A DNA stretch of 54,982 nt from Lachnospiraceae bacterium UBA7143 (GCA_002491905.1 DKWV01000008.1:1-54982); one strand, 5' to 3'; shown: positions 16,620-25,999, numbered from the stretch's first letter. A program made the numbers and translations. Notes: generated by a model from the letters alone, not told the origin.

Positions 16620-17759
16620 CTATTGTAAGAGCTGCAGCACCTGGGAAGGTCTTTCGTTTGCCTGCGCCAGCATGGAAACCGCCGCCTGGGAGATTACCTG
16701 CTCCGTAGTGTAGCTGGTCATTTCCTCCGCCATATCCACATCCATGATACGGGAGTAGGAAGCCGTCATGTTCTCATTGGACACCGCCAGATTGTTGACC
16801 GTGTGCTCCAGCCGGTTCTGATACGCACCGAGCCTGCTTCGCGAATCCGACACGTAAAGGATCGCCTTCTTTATCGTTCTGTTGGCATCCGCGCACTCAT
16901 CCACCGAAGTCATCTTCAGGTCTTCCATGTCCATCCTGTTCAGGGAAATCGTGGGAATACGGATCGCGAGCTGCTGTCCTTCGTTTGCGCCAGTCTGGGT
17001 GTCCATCGCGCCAATACCGGTGATATCCAGCTCAATAGGTCCAAGCGTGAGCGTATTTACCGGCGGGTCCTGTTTCTCTATCTCAATGGTCATCTCAAAA
17101 TCTGCCGGTCCCTTGAACGTTATTTTATTCCCTTTCACCTCAGAAATCTCCACCCCTGTCGGAAACGCTTTGTCCGCATCTGTGGACGAAGGCTGCGGAA
17201 TCGTAGTGTTGTCCATATCAATCTTGCCGTCAGGGCCATATGCCACCGTCAGCGAATCAATTTTGTATACCTTCGGAATTACCTCGTCTGAATAATAGTC
17301 GACCCTGACCCTGTGGTCATCGGTATATCCCCGCAGGTCAAAAGTGCCGTCCAAGAGCGTCTGCCCGTTAAACTCCGTATCTGTAGATATTCTGGTGATC
17401 TCCGACTTAAGCTGCTTTACCTCTGCTTCCAGGGTCATACGGTCGCTGGTGGTAAGTGTCCCCGTTTCGCCCTTAACTGCCAGTTCATTCATTCTCTGCA
17501 GCATCTCATGCACTTCCGTCAGCGCACCATCCGCCGTCTCAATTACGGAAATACCGTTATTCGCGCTCTGGGTTGCCGCGCCGATTCCTATGATCTGCGT
17601 ATTCATTCTTCTGCCGATGGCATAGCCCGAAGGATTATCCTTTGACGCAGTAATCTTCAAACCGGAAGAGAGCCGTCCCAAAGATTTGGATACCCTGCTG
17701 TCCGATGCATTTAACGCATTGCTTGCGCGCATTGCCGCCGCATTATAACTGATTTTCAT
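16620..17759 (-). CDS. Flagellin 1
   Basis: 379 aa. Conserved D0/D1 regions at both ends: residues 1-150 with LGRLSSGLKITASKDNPSG and NNGISVIETADGALTEV, and a C-terminus with LGAYQNRLEHTVNNL ending in QANERPSQVLQLLQ. A short variable middle domain lies at about 160-290. It differs clearly from flagellin 2 at 49.9 kb. It begins 16 nt after the DUF6240 gene, so the two are co-transcribed, with fliS following. Confidence 0.95.
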   Translation of the reverse strand: MKISYNAAAMRASNALNASDSRVSKSLGRLSSGLKITASKDNPSGYAIGRRMNTQIIGIGAATQSANNGISVIETADGALTEVHEMLQRMNELAVKGETGTLTTSDRMTLEAEVKQLKSEITRISTDTEFNGQTLLDGTFDLRGYTDDHRVRVDYYSDEVIPKVYKIDSLTVAYGPDGKIDMDNTTIPQPSSTDADKAFPTGVEISEVKGNKITFKGPADFEMTIEIEKQDPPVNTLTLGPIELDITGIGAMDTQTGANEGQQLAIRIPTISLNRMDMEDLKMTSVDECADANRTIKKAILYVSDSRSRLGAYQNRLEHTVNNLAVSNENMTASYSRIMDVDMAEEMTSYTTEQVISQAAVSMLAQANERPSQVLQLLQ

Positions 17760-17775
17760 TTTTGTTTCCTCCTTC

Positions 17776-20700
17776 TTATGCCGTCAGGGTCGTGATGAAC
17801 GCTTTCGCAATTCTATAAAGTTCCGCCGTCTGCTGTCCTTCCCCGCCGTTTATATCTTCCTCTGTGTAGCCCTCGCCGCCTACCTCTCTGCCCTGCAAAA
17901 TAACCAGACTGCCCGTTTCCCTGTTCCGTCCGTCTTCTCCCGAAGTTTCCAGCGCCTTTTCCAGTTCTTCCTGTCTGCCCTGCAGCCAGGCCGTCCCCTC
18001 GCCGCTCTCGCAGGCAATATAACCTGATACCTTCTGTTCCCTAAGAGAAAATCTGGCCGTGATCTGTCCAAACTCCTCCGTCTGCACCGTGACATTCACC
18101 TTACCCGTCCCGGTTCCATGCAGAACCTTTAAATTGATAGCCGTCAGCTCGCCGTTAATCTCCACGGGAATCTGGTAATTTTCCTCCCGCGAAAGACTTC
18201 CCGCCAGCGCAAGCTGTTTTTTACAGCTCTGTAAGGTACGCAGATCCAGAAAATCTTCCGGCGCATCCATCGCCTCATCCAAAAGCCCGGAAAAGGCCTC
18301 CTGCATCTCTTCATAGGCTTCCTGCGCGCTCTCTCTATCCGTCAGGCTCTCTATCAGCGCCTCCGCTTTCTGTTTCCCTTCCGAAACGCCCGCGCCATCC
18401 TCCAGATCCCGCAGCTTCCGATACAGTGCGCCGGGCTTTTTCCGAAGCGCCGATCCGGCCTCCAGGTTGTTGGCCGTCACCGGCTGCCTGTATGCCACAA
18501 GTTCTCTCACCACGGCCTCTTCCACATTTTCCAGCCCGCGGTAGGATTGTATCTGCTCCTGCATGTATGACTGTTCCAGGGCGTCGTCCGCCGCCTGCTG
18601 CCTCAGCGCATCCGCGAACGCTTCCATAGTCATGTCCGCCGCAGGTTTTGTCTCCGCCAGCGTCTCCGGTTCCAGACTGTCCGCAATCTCTCCAGCCAGC
18701 ATGTGATAATAACTCTCCGCCTGTTCCGAAGGCTGCCTCCTTTGTCCGCTTTCCTGTCCGCCCGGCTCCGCACTCTCCTGTCCCAGATTCGGGAATCCGC
18801 TCAAAATCTGATCTGTGATGGACTTCGTTTTAACCACGGCGTCCACGCCGTCAAAACCGTCGCCCACCTTATAATCCATTCCCTGTTTTCTCGTGCTGCG
18901 CATGGCCGTCAGGAGATTGCTGAAGGAAATCTGCGCCCCTTCTTTTAAGAGACTGCCCACCGCCGCGTCGTCCGACTTTTCCAACTGCCGGAACATACGG
19001 TAAATCCCGATATAGGCCTCTCTCTCCTGCTCGCTGACCGCGTGGCTTTTTTCCAGCTTGTATAAATATTTACTGAACTTCTCTTCCCTCGCCGTCTCAC
19101 CGGCGCCGCTCTCATCCAGATACTGGTTCAACTCCGCAATGGACATCGTAAGCGGATTCTTGCCGTCCCGGATGGCCTGTAAAGATGCCGCCGGGGTCAT
19201 TCTGCGGATGGTCTGCTGCAGCTCCATATCGTATTTCTTCACCGCATCCATATTTTCACCGGTGATGTCCATACTGTTATAGCCCAGAATACGTACTGCC
19301 TTGCGGTTCTCTTCGTTTGTCTCAAGGCCCATATCCTTTAAGATATCGTCCACATTGCGGAAGGCCTTGCGGATGGAATCGCCCATATCCGCCCGGGGTG
19401 CAGTCATCAGCGTCTCATAGGATTCCCTTGCAGCCTCATAGGCATTCTTGAGCGCCGTACCGTTTTCATATACGCTGTCAAGTGTAAATGCCTCCGTGCC
19501 GTCCACATACTGTACAAGCACCGCCGCCGGCAAATAGGGGATTTCCGCAACTTTTGTCTGTACTTCCCCGTAAAGCGCCGCTTTCCCGGCTGCTGCCGCA
19601 GCATCGGACTCCCCGAAAAGCTTCTGGTTCTGCTCCTGCTCCAGCTTCTTTAAGGCCTCCACCAGCGTCTCCAGCTCCGTCGTATCTATGGAATACCCGC
19701 GGGCCATCAACTGCCGGTTTGCCTCGATGGTCATCATCAGTCTGACCTCTTCCAACTGACGCCTCTGGGTAACGGCCGCCGGAACCTCCCGGGCCGCTTC
19801 TCCCGCATCTATCTTCTCCTGCGCCTTCGTCAGATTTCGCAGATTTAGTTCTTTATCCTCCGCCACAGTCAAGTCAACCGCTTCATCGCTGATCTGCCTC
19901 AAGCTTCCCGCATAATCGGCCGCACGCTCAAAACTGCTTCTGCCGTCAGCCAGATCGGCCTCTCCGGCCTTTTTCCCGTCGGCGATCGCCGCCGCTGCCG
20001 CAGACAAAATTTTCTCCCTGTCCCAAGGCTGTCCGGCCTGTTCTATCTCATGGAGCCTCTGCATCGTATCCGCCGTCAGCGGTACGCCCACGCCGATCAG
20101 CCACTGCGCGCTCTCTATATTCTTTTCGTTAATCTCAAGTCCGGCTTCCTCCAGCACACGCTCAATCTGCGGACGGAGCTGTTCCCAATTATACTCCTCC
20201 GCCTTCTTCGCCAAGTAGCCCGTACCGTCCGCGGCATAATAGCCGTGCACCTGCCTTCTGCTGTCAGAGGCGGCGCTGTGGCCTGCCAGATAAAAATTGT
20301 CTATGGTAGGGTCTATCCGGTTCTCCACCATATACTTTATGGTGCCTTCCCCGATTTCCGCCGTCTGCATGGCTCTCTCAAAAGCATCCTTCACCGCCCG
20401 CACATTTTCCTCCGTGAGGGGAATATCGTGCGCCTGGAACTGCCTGACAAGCTCCTCCGCAAATGCCTGACTTCCCGTAATCTGTGCCAGGGTGTCCGCA
20501 TCCAGATCATCGGTGTAGCCCGCAACTTCTGTGCCGCCCCTTACAAGCGCCGCCTTAATCGTGTCGACAATGGTGACAACTTCCTCAATCTCCATATCGC
20601 CGGGCTGATATCCTTCCTGCTGTAAGCGGGAAAAATCTTCCCCGGACATAGTATTAGACATCACTGTCATAAAGTCTGTCTGCGTGGCCACGTCAATAGC

Positions 20701-20895
20701 CCCCGCATCCTGCATAACCTCTTCTGCGGTCTTTCCGTGACCCCCGTAAGCGTTGTTATCCATAACTGTGCCAGAAATGTCTAATGCGTAATCACCCGCA
20801 CGCTCTGTCTTCGTCGTCGTCCGGGTTTCCCGATATGCAGTTGTCGCCCTGTCTACATTTTGGTTCGCGTTACTGTGGTCAAACGTAATCTTCAT
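17776..20895 (-). CDS. DUF6240 protein, possible FliK-like flagellar protein
   Basis: 1039 aa, acidic, with no signal peptide or membrane helix. The N-terminus MKITFDHSNANQNVDRATTA leads into repeated helical segments of the form (I/L)xxENVxxVK, such as IPLTEENVRAVKDAFERA, NEKNIESAQWLIGVGVPLT and TNEENRKAVRILGYNSMDI. The last ~130 residues (EENYQIPVEINGEL, then KVNVTVQTEEFGQITARFSL) resemble the C-terminal domain of the hook-length protein FliK. It leads the flagellin operon behind its own terminator-bounded start. Role inferred: flagellar hook or export factor. Confidence 0.65.
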   Translation of the reverse strand: MKITFDHSNANQNVDRATTAYRETRTTTKTERAGDYALDISGTVMDNNAYGGHGKTAEEVMQDAGAIDVATQTDFMTVMSNTMSGEDFSRLQQEGYQPGDMEIEEVVTIVDTIKAALVRGGTEVAGYTDDLDADTLAQITGSQAFAEELVRQFQAHDIPLTEENVRAVKDAFERAMQTAEIGEGTIKYMVENRIDPTIDNFYLAGHSAASDSRRQVHGYYAADGTGYLAKKAEEYNWEQLRPQIERVLEEAGLEINEKNIESAQWLIGVGVPLTADTMQRLHEIEQAGQPWDREKILSAAAAAIADGKKAGEADLADGRSSFERAADYAGSLRQISDEAVDLTVAEDKELNLRNLTKAQEKIDAGEAAREVPAAVTQRRQLEEVRLMMTIEANRQLMARGYSIDTTELETLVEALKKLEQEQNQKLFGESDAAAAAGKAALYGEVQTKVAEIPYLPAAVLVQYVDGTEAFTLDSVYENGTALKNAYEAARESYETLMTAPRADMGDSIRKAFRNVDDILKDMGLETNEENRKAVRILGYNSMDITGENMDAVKKYDMELQQTIRRMTPAASLQAIRDGKNPLTMSIAELNQYLDESGAGETAREEKFSKYLYKLEKSHAVSEQEREAYIGIYRMFRQLEKSDDAAVGSLLKEGAQISFSNLLTAMRSTRKQGMDYKVGDGFDGVDAVVKTKSITDQILSGFPNLGQESAEPGGQESGQRRQPSEQAESYYHMLAGEIADSLEPETLAETKPAADMTMEAFADALRQQAADDALEQSYMQEQIQSYRGLENVEEAVVRELVAYRQPVTANNLEAGSALRKKPGALYRKLRDLEDGAGVSEGKQKAEALIESLTDRESAQEAYEEMQEAFSGLLDEAMDAPEDFLDLRTLQSCKKQLALAGSLSREENYQIPVEINGELTAINLKVLHGTGTGKVNVTVQTEEFGQITARFSLREQKVSGYIACESGEGTAWLQGRQEELEKALETSGEDGRNRETGSLVILQGREVGGEGYTEEDINGGEGQQTAELYRIAKAFITTLTA

Positions 20896-20944
20896 AAGTC
20901 TTCCTCATACAAAATGTAGTGTACTCTTTTATAAATAATACAAA

Positions 20945-20974
20945 AAAGGGCGAATGATCTCTCATTCACCCTTT
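20945..20974 (-). terminator. Rho-independent terminator before the DUF6240-flagellin operon
   Basis: On the minus strand GGGTGAATGA, loop GAGA, TCATTCGCCC (one T-G pair), then TTTTTT. It ends transcription from the 21-22 kb gene and separates it from the DUF6240-flagellin-fliS unit. Confidence 0.85.
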
Positions 20975-21076
20975 ATTTCGGCATGGTTGGGCAGTTTCTT
21001 AACCTTTTGGCGCATTTTCTGTGCGAGTAATCTGTTTCTCCCGGGTTTTGACTGTCTGCTCTAACAACGCACCTAT

Positions 21077-22081
21077 TTACACAAGCAGTTTCCAGTACTG
21101 CCTCGCATTCTCAATCGAAAATTCATTCCACCGGCTGACATATTGAAGCACACCCTTATCTTTGCTGTTCCCGGAAGCGAGCGCGTTTAAGGTATCCTGC
21201 AGCATGGCGATGGAATCGTCCACGGATTTTTCTCTGTCTGCAAGCATTTTGAGCTGTGATCTCCAGCTTTTGGCCGCGCGGGAATAGTCTTCCTCTGTGG
21301 TCTCCACTTTCCCGAGTTGCCAGATAACTTTTTCCTTCTCGCTCACTGGAATCACCCTCTCGGATGCCGTTGTGTCCAATATCCAAGCGTCATCTTCATG
21401 ATAACGCTCCCACGATGAGCGGTATCCTACCAGCCCTTTCGCATTGCGTTCATAATACTGGTCAATCAGGCCGTCGAACCTTTCCCTCATATCCGCTGAC
21501 AGATATTTTTCAGAAAACTGCCTCAGTGCGGCTGTCGACGATTCCAGTTCAAATCTTGCCGCATGGGAAGACAACGGTCCGCAGACGGCCTCCTCTTCCT
21601 GCAAATTGCCGAACAGGCTGTTCATGCTATAAGTAATTCCGCCCAGAAGACATTCCATCTGCAGGGTTTCGTCATCGCTCAGATTATCATAAAAACCCAT
21701 TTCCGACAACGCATCGTCAAAAACAGAAAAGTATGTTCCGACCCGGTCAAAAGGATCGTCTGGATCAAATAAGGAATCCCACTCCTGACGCATGCGTTCC
21801 TCTTCGGCTTTCTGCGCCTCTTTTCGCTCCCGGAGACCCTCCATGTATTTCTCCGCTTCAGGCGAAATGGTCACCGTGACTCCCTTGAGCTTTTCTTTTA
21901 AGTCCTCCACAGACTGGAGATCCTTCGCCGATGGAGTCAGAGAGTGCTCCTTAAGATTCTTCCTATACATCCGCTGATCGTAAACGCCGCCTGTGATCGT
22001 CCTATTATTACTGTTGTAATCAAGTCTGTAATCACTAAAAGAATCAAACGTATATTTACCATAGTTAGCTCCGTGCCACAT
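21077..22081 (-). CDS. Uncharacterised protein of the flagellin-adjacent cluster
   Basis: 334 aa, no signal peptide or membrane helix, rich in charged helices. Not a family I can name. The N-terminus (KYTFDSFSDYRLDYNSNN) and the segment VTVTISPEAEKYMEGLRER resemble Lachnospiraceae proteins encoded near flagellins. A charged coiled coil covers about residues 75-105. A perfect AAGGAGG lies seven bases before the ATG, and a terminator follows the gene. It is the first in a row of four uncharacterised cytoplasmic-looking proteins. Confidence 0.6.
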   Translation of the reverse strand: MWHGANYGKYTFDSFSDYRLDYNSNNRTITGGVYDQRMYRKNLKEHSLTPSAKDLQSVEDLKEKLKGVTVTISPEAEKYMEGLRERKEAQKAEEERMRQEWDSLFDPDDPFDRVGTYFSVFDDALSEMGFYDNLSDDETLQMECLLGGITYSMNSLFGNLQEEEAVCGPLSSHAARFELESSTAALRQFSEKYLSADMRERFDGLIDQYYERNAKGLVGYRSSWERYHEDDAWILDTTASERVIPVSEKEKVIWQLGKVETTEEDYSRAAKSWRSQLKMLADREKSVDDSIAMLQDTLNALASGNSKDKGVLQYVSRWNEFSIENARQYWKLLV

Positions 22082-22185
22082 AGAAAACCTCCTTTACGTT
22101 TGAATGGGTATATCATTACGTTGATTTCCCTTTACTGTATCCCAACTCAGCTGTCCACATTGAATCAGCCGGCAAATCCCTCATT

Positions 22186-23328
22186 TCACTCAAACCGCGG
22201 GACCTGATTTCCAAACCGGTCAATCAGTCCGCTCTCATGAGCATACCATGTCGTAAACACGGTAAGTCCGCTTAAAAAGGCGCTGTATTTCTTATGATCC
22301 TCCTTTGCCTTAAAACTGTCATCCAACAGATCATACACACCATAGATCTGTCCCTTTAGGCTCGTACGGGATATAAAGAACGGAACATCCACGTCCTTCC
22401 GGTCACCGTTCAGAGAGACCCATAAAGTACCCTCTTTCGGAAAAGAATTCTTTTTAAAAAAGAGCTTACATCCTTCAGGAGGCACCACCGATTCATCTTC
22501 CATGCTGCTTCCGCCCACCTGATTTCTGTATTCCCAGTTCCAGCAGCTGTTAAAGTCGAGCTTGCCATCTAAGGTATATGTAGTATTTTTCTCTATTTCC
22601 TCCGGATCAATCGCCGGAATCTTCCATTTATCTATCACATACCCGGCCGCCTGCCGCAACAGCTCTTTCGTTTCCTCACACTGATAATAATAATCCGAGT
22701 TATAATAAACCCAATCGTCCGTCCTGCCGCCATATGCCTGGTTTTCAACCAGACCCTCATTATAGTTCGCATTCCGGGCCGCTATCGCGTTCATTTTCGC
22801 AAAAACCTCATACACCTGACTCACAATCTGCTGATTATCCGTTACATTATACCCGGACATCTGACATTGCTGTGTTCTGTATATCCTCATGGAAACACAA
22901 CATTCTTCCAGATAATCCTTCACATCGTTTTCGTTGATCTTTCCCGCATAAAAATCCGTCATACAGTCATATATGGAATCCTGTATCTCATACCCAAAAC
23001 GATCGCCAAATACACTTACAGGCATTTCCTTCACAACCTTATAATTGGGATAGAGCCCACTGGTTTCTATGCTCTCCTTGGCCTTTTCAAAATCATCCCA
23101 CTTTTTTTCCGCAGTCAAACCTAACTGCCGGACTCTTTCCTGATAATCCCTGTGATTATGTCTTATTGCAAAACCTATATCTCTTGCAGCTTCCCCAAAA
23201 TGAACAATGCTGGAACCCATATGATTAACCTCCTGTTTTACTCCATTCGGAGCGTGAGAACCGATTGAATCCAAAATAGCAGAGGTCTTTTTCTGCACTC
23301 TGTCCTTATCCGTTTCTTCTGCTTTCAT
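22186..23328 (-). CDS. Uncharacterised protein sharing an N-terminal module with the 25.5-kb gene
   Basis: 380 aa. The first ~35 residues (KAEETDKDRVQKKTSAILD onward to GVKQ) are nearly identical to residues 36-69 of the protein at 25472-25999, and come from a 107-bp direct repeat. The rest differs but carries DFYAGKINENDVKDYLEE, a motif also seen in two neighbours. No ribosome site precedes the ATG, and the repeat edge lies only 10 nt upstream. The gene may therefore have lost or exchanged its original 5' end. Function unknown. Confidence 0.6.
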   Translation of the reverse strand: MKAEETDKDRVQKKTSAILDSIGSHAPNGVKQEVNHMGSSIVHFGEAARDIGFAIRHNHRDYQERVRQLGLTAEKKWDDFEKAKESIETSGLYPNYKVVKEMPVSVFGDRFGYEIQDSIYDCMTDFYAGKINENDVKDYLEECCVSMRIYRTQQCQMSGYNVTDNQQIVSQVYEVFAKMNAIAARNANYNEGLVENQAYGGRTDDWVYYNSDYYYQCEETKELLRQAAGYVIDKWKIPAIDPEEIEKNTTYTLDGKLDFNSCWNWEYRNQVGGSSMEDESVVPPEGCKLFFKKNSFPKEGTLWVSLNGDRKDVDVPFFISRTSLKGQIYGVYDLLDDSFKAKEDHKKYSAFLSGLTVFTTWYAHESGLIDRFGNQVPRFE

Positions 23329-23338
23329 AACTGCGACA
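23232..23338. repeat. 107-bp direct repeat, copy 1
   Basis: Matches 25798-25904 over 107 nt with two mismatches (both in the codons for the PN or SD pair before GVKQ). It encodes VAVMKAEETDKDR through GVKQ in both genes. The identity ends sharply on both sides. Confidence 0.93.
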
Positions 23339-23496
23339 CATTTGTTGCTTTTGCATCATCGTATTGTACGCCCCTATATGGAATGCGAATCATGGTGTTG
23401 AAAAGTTTCATTTCGCATAAATAAAATAGTGAATCCGAACTGCAGACAATATTCGAGGGGTATATCCCTATGCCCCCTATTCGCCAAAGGCCTCTA

Positions 23497-24102
23497 TTAT
23501 CTTCGATACCCTGCGGATTTTCTTTCTGAAAGCGGTATGGAAAGCCATTCTTCATATTCCCTGAGTGCCCTATTTCCCAGCCATGCCGGTATGGCAAATC
23601 GGCGATTTCCTTCCTCACTCTTGTTTGCGGGCACTGCATTTTTCGCCGCATCTTTTATTTCATTTACACCCGAATCCTGATTTGACGTTTCATTATACTT
23701 TTCATTACATTTAGCTAAAAGTTTCTCGCGTAATACTTTATTTAATTCTGCCTGGTCTATCATATTGAAAAATCCCATATGATAGACTGTAAACGCTTTC
23801 TTCCCATCTATGGAATAAGATGCCTCTGCAGCATCAATCCATTCCGCCGTGATTTCAAATTCGGTTTTTCCTGTATTATGAAAAATATTGCTATTTTCAT
23901 CCAACGAATAAAACCAAAGCATTTTTTCTATATCGTTCTTTCTTCCGGCATCAAACCCATTTAAAGAATCATTGTCATCCTTTGATATATCCCCATTAAA
24001 ATAATCCACAAAGGCATCTTTTGATCCGTCCTTCGTTGCCAGCTTTCTTGTCTGTGAATTATAAATATAGGTAATCTGACTGCCTATTCCACTTATGCCC
24101 AT
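23497..24102 (-). CDS. Uncharacterised protein of the same accessory family
   Basis: 201 aa, soluble. The ATG at 24102 is set by GGGAGGTTGTT; a longer frame reaching 24237 is not supported. It contains DAFVDYFNGDISKDDN, matching the pattern of the two family neighbours (aromatic-x-G-x-I/F, then ND), and ITAEWIDAAEASYSIDGK, similar to GVKQAWMEAEEETG in the 25.5-kb gene. A stretch of 168 nt without a supported gene separates it from the 22.2-kb gene. Function unknown. Confidence 0.6.
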   Translation of the reverse strand: MGISGIGSQITYIYNSQTRKLATKDGSKDAFVDYFNGDISKDDNDSLNGFDAGRKNDIEKMLWFYSLDENSNIFHNTGKTEFEITAEWIDAAEASYSIDGKKAFTVYHMGFFNMIDQAELNKVLREKLLAKCNEKYNETSNQDSGVNEIKDAAKNAVPANKSEEGNRRFAIPAWLGNRALREYEEWLSIPLSERKSAGYRR

Positions 24103-24213
24103 AACAACCTCCCTCTTTTCATGTTCTTTTCCCTCCACGTGCAAAGTATTTTGATTAATTAATTTCCAAAACCCCCTAATGCATAAGTACATTTGGTTAT
24201 TAGATACAAAAGT

Positions 24214-24257
24214 GAAAAAGACCAGACTGCAATGCAATCTGCTGTCTGACCTTTTTC
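24214..24257 (-). terminator. Rho-independent terminator after the 24.3-kb gene
   Basis: On the minus-strand RNA GAAAAAGGTCAGAC pairs with GTCTGGTCTTTTTC, fully paired if two G-U pairs are allowed, and the 3' side ends in a T run. The pairing works only on the minus strand, which sets the direction. Confidence 0.75.
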
Positions 24258-24279
24258 CATGCTTGAATACAATATTACC

Positions 24280-24669
24280 TTAATCATAGGACAGCTCAAT
24301 ATTTTCTATAGAAATTTCTAATGATTGAGAAACATAATCCAATATATCTGTTTCTGAAATATTAACCTCATCATCCTCGACAACTACGCTAATATTAACG
24401 GAAATAATTTCACCATTTAAATAGTTTACGTTAATTTTACAATCTGTAATCCCATTCTCGTCTTTGATCCTCCCAGCTAAAGCTTCTATATTGTAATCAT
24501 AATATAAGCTGTCCTTATCAAGGTTTTGGTTCAAATTATCTATACAATAATTATTCACCGTTTTCCTTTTGGGGAAAAAGTTACTTTGTCTTATCATAAT
24601 ACCCATTACTATTACGCCTATGACAAGAGTAAAGCTTCCCAAAGAGTATAAAAATTTTTTAGAGTTCAT
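24280..24669 (-). CDS. Uncharacterised membrane-anchored protein
   Basis: 129 aa. One N-terminal membrane helix (LGSFTLVIGVIVMGIMI), then an acidic extracytoplasmic domain ending ETDILDYVSQSLEISIENIE. No recognised family. It overlaps the end of the preceding secreted-protein gene by 11 nt and has only a weak ribosome site, so it is probably translated by coupling. AT-rich relative to the Tad and flagellin genes. Confidence 0.6.
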   Translation of the reverse strand: MNSKKFLYSLGSFTLVIGVIVMGIMIRQSNFFPKRKTVNNYCIDNLNQNLDKDSLYYDYNIEALAGRIKDENGITDCKINVNYLNGEIISVNISVVVEDDEVNISETDILDYVSQSLEISIENIELSYD

Positions 24670-25288
24670 AATCTTCTGAGCAATCCAAGGTCAGTGTCTG
24701 TTTATCCAAGCTTAAGCTTGCTCCAAAAAAGACAATGCCCGATTTTCCATCATATGTTATATCTAATCCAAGAGTATGAAGTAAATCAGTTGCCTTTTTA
24801 TAATTATCATTCCACGAACAGGATATATTTGATACCAATTTAGTATATGTACATTCCAAATTAACGATTTTACTTCCTTTTATCCAAGTGCATTTCGATG
24901 TTACCTTTAATACATCTTTCTTAACACCCAAGGCATTCTTTGTATAAAAGGTAAATTCCTTTGAAGTCGTTGATGTAGCCGCATAAGCAGAAGGCGAAGA
25001 TTCCGTAACATCTGTTACCCGCACACAAAATTCCTCTCCGTCCAGTATTCCAAGAACACGTTCTTCGCCTTCCTGAAGAGTATCGCCAAACATCATATGT
25101 GTGCAAAACTCATCCATTTCTGCCGAAAATTCACCGCCTGTATACACAGCCGCTTCGCTTTCTGTACCTATATCTGCTGTGCACATACTTTCAGACGCAA
25201 ATACTGCCGGAAAAGTAATCGATCCCGATAATAAAATTACTGAACACAATGCACCAATACCCTTTAACAAACCTACTTTTTTACTCAT
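24659..25288 (-). CDS. Uncharacterised secreted protein
   Basis: 209 aa. Signal peptide: basic MSKKVGLLKG, hydrophobic ALCSVILLSGSITFPAVF, and a likely cut after AVFA. The mature part has no named domain and contains three cysteines in the C-terminal half (KCTWIKG, LECTYTK, ISCSWND). GAGGAAAGAAT precedes the ATG. Paired with the membrane protein at 24.3 kb, so the two may act together at the cell surface; this is inference. Confidence 0.6.
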   Translation of the reverse strand: MSKKVGLLKGIGALCSVILLSGSITFPAVFASESMCTADIGTESEAAVYTGGEFSAEMDEFCTHMMFGDTLQEGEERVLGILDGEEFCVRVTDVTESSPSAYAATSTTSKEFTFYTKNALGVKKDVLKVTSKCTWIKGSKIVNLECTYTKLVSNISCSWNDNYKKATDLLHTLGLDITYDGKSGIVFFGASLSLDKQTLTLDCSEDYEL

Positions 25289-25471
25289 ATTCTTTCCTCA
25301 CTTTCTAATGCTCCCAAGTATATCTACAAATCTATTATCATAACAAACGTAACATAATTGACATATATAAACTATGTTGCTGCGGAAAATGGCTTCATGA
25401 AAATTGTTTACTAATCAATTGGGTCGATTACAAATCGGCTTTCCCCTTTTGTAAACAGGTTTCATAATTTT

Positions 25472-25999
25472 CTAATTTAAGTTAGAAAGCTGCAACAACT
25501 TATTAAGGAACACCTCATAAAATTCCCGTTCTTTCATAATCAGTTGCCGCTCTTCCTCACTTCTTGCAGGCGATCCGGCAAGAGGATGATCCACATCATA
25601 TATCCACTTATTTACCGCTTTGATTGCGCTTTCCACAGAGCTTCCCAGAAGATCATTTTCATTAAACTCACCCCTGTACCATCTGACAAAGCGGTCTATT
25701 CCCATTTGAGTCATATGTGCATGCTTACCGTCTTTGCTTATGTAGAGACCATATACTGTAAAAAATGCGCCGGTTTCTTCCTCAGCTTCCATCCATGCCT
25801 GTTTTACTCCATCCGAAGCGTGAGAACCGATTGAATCCAAAATAGCAGAGGTCTTTTTCTGCACTCTGTCCTTATCCGTTTCTTCTGCTTTCATAACTGC
25901 GACATCAGAAAAGGGGCGTTTTGTGCTACCCACTATATTTTGCTTGCCTTTATTTACAGAAGCCATATATGACACACTATAATTATTGTTTATTTGCAT
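25472..25999 (-). CDS. Uncharacterised accessory protein with the shared N-terminal module
   Basis: 175 aa, soluble. Start ATG at 25999, with GGGAGGAG directly upstream. The order is: a Lachnospiraceae-type N-terminus MQINNNYSVSYMASVNKGK; the 107-bp-repeat module ending GVKQ; AWMEAEEETG; and RFVRWYRGEFNENDLLGSS, the motif shared with the genes at 22.2 and 23.5 kb. It looks like the intact version of the module that is truncated at 22.2 kb. Function unknown. Confidence 0.62.
   Translation of the reverse strand: MQINNNYSVSYMASVNKGKQNIVGSTKRPFSDVAVMKAEETDKDRVQKKTSAILDSIGSHASDGVKQAWMEAEEETGAFFTVYGLYISKDGKHAHMTQMGIDRFVRWYRGEFNENDLLGSSVESAIKAVNKWIYDVDHPLAGSPARSEEERQLIMKEREFYEVFLNKLLQLSNLN
25798..25904. 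repeat. 107-bp direct repeat, copy 2
   Basis: Partner of 23232-23338, two mismatches. Here the repeat lies wholly inside a gene with coding sequence on both sides, so this copy probably holds the original arrangement. Confidence 0.93.

Noticed and set aside
23325..23651. A 108-codon frame ending at the start of the 22.2-kb gene
   Set aside because: Half of it overlaps the better-supported 23.5-kb gene in another frame, and it lacks a ribosome site. The ATGA overlap is noted as a possible coupling device but not as a gene.
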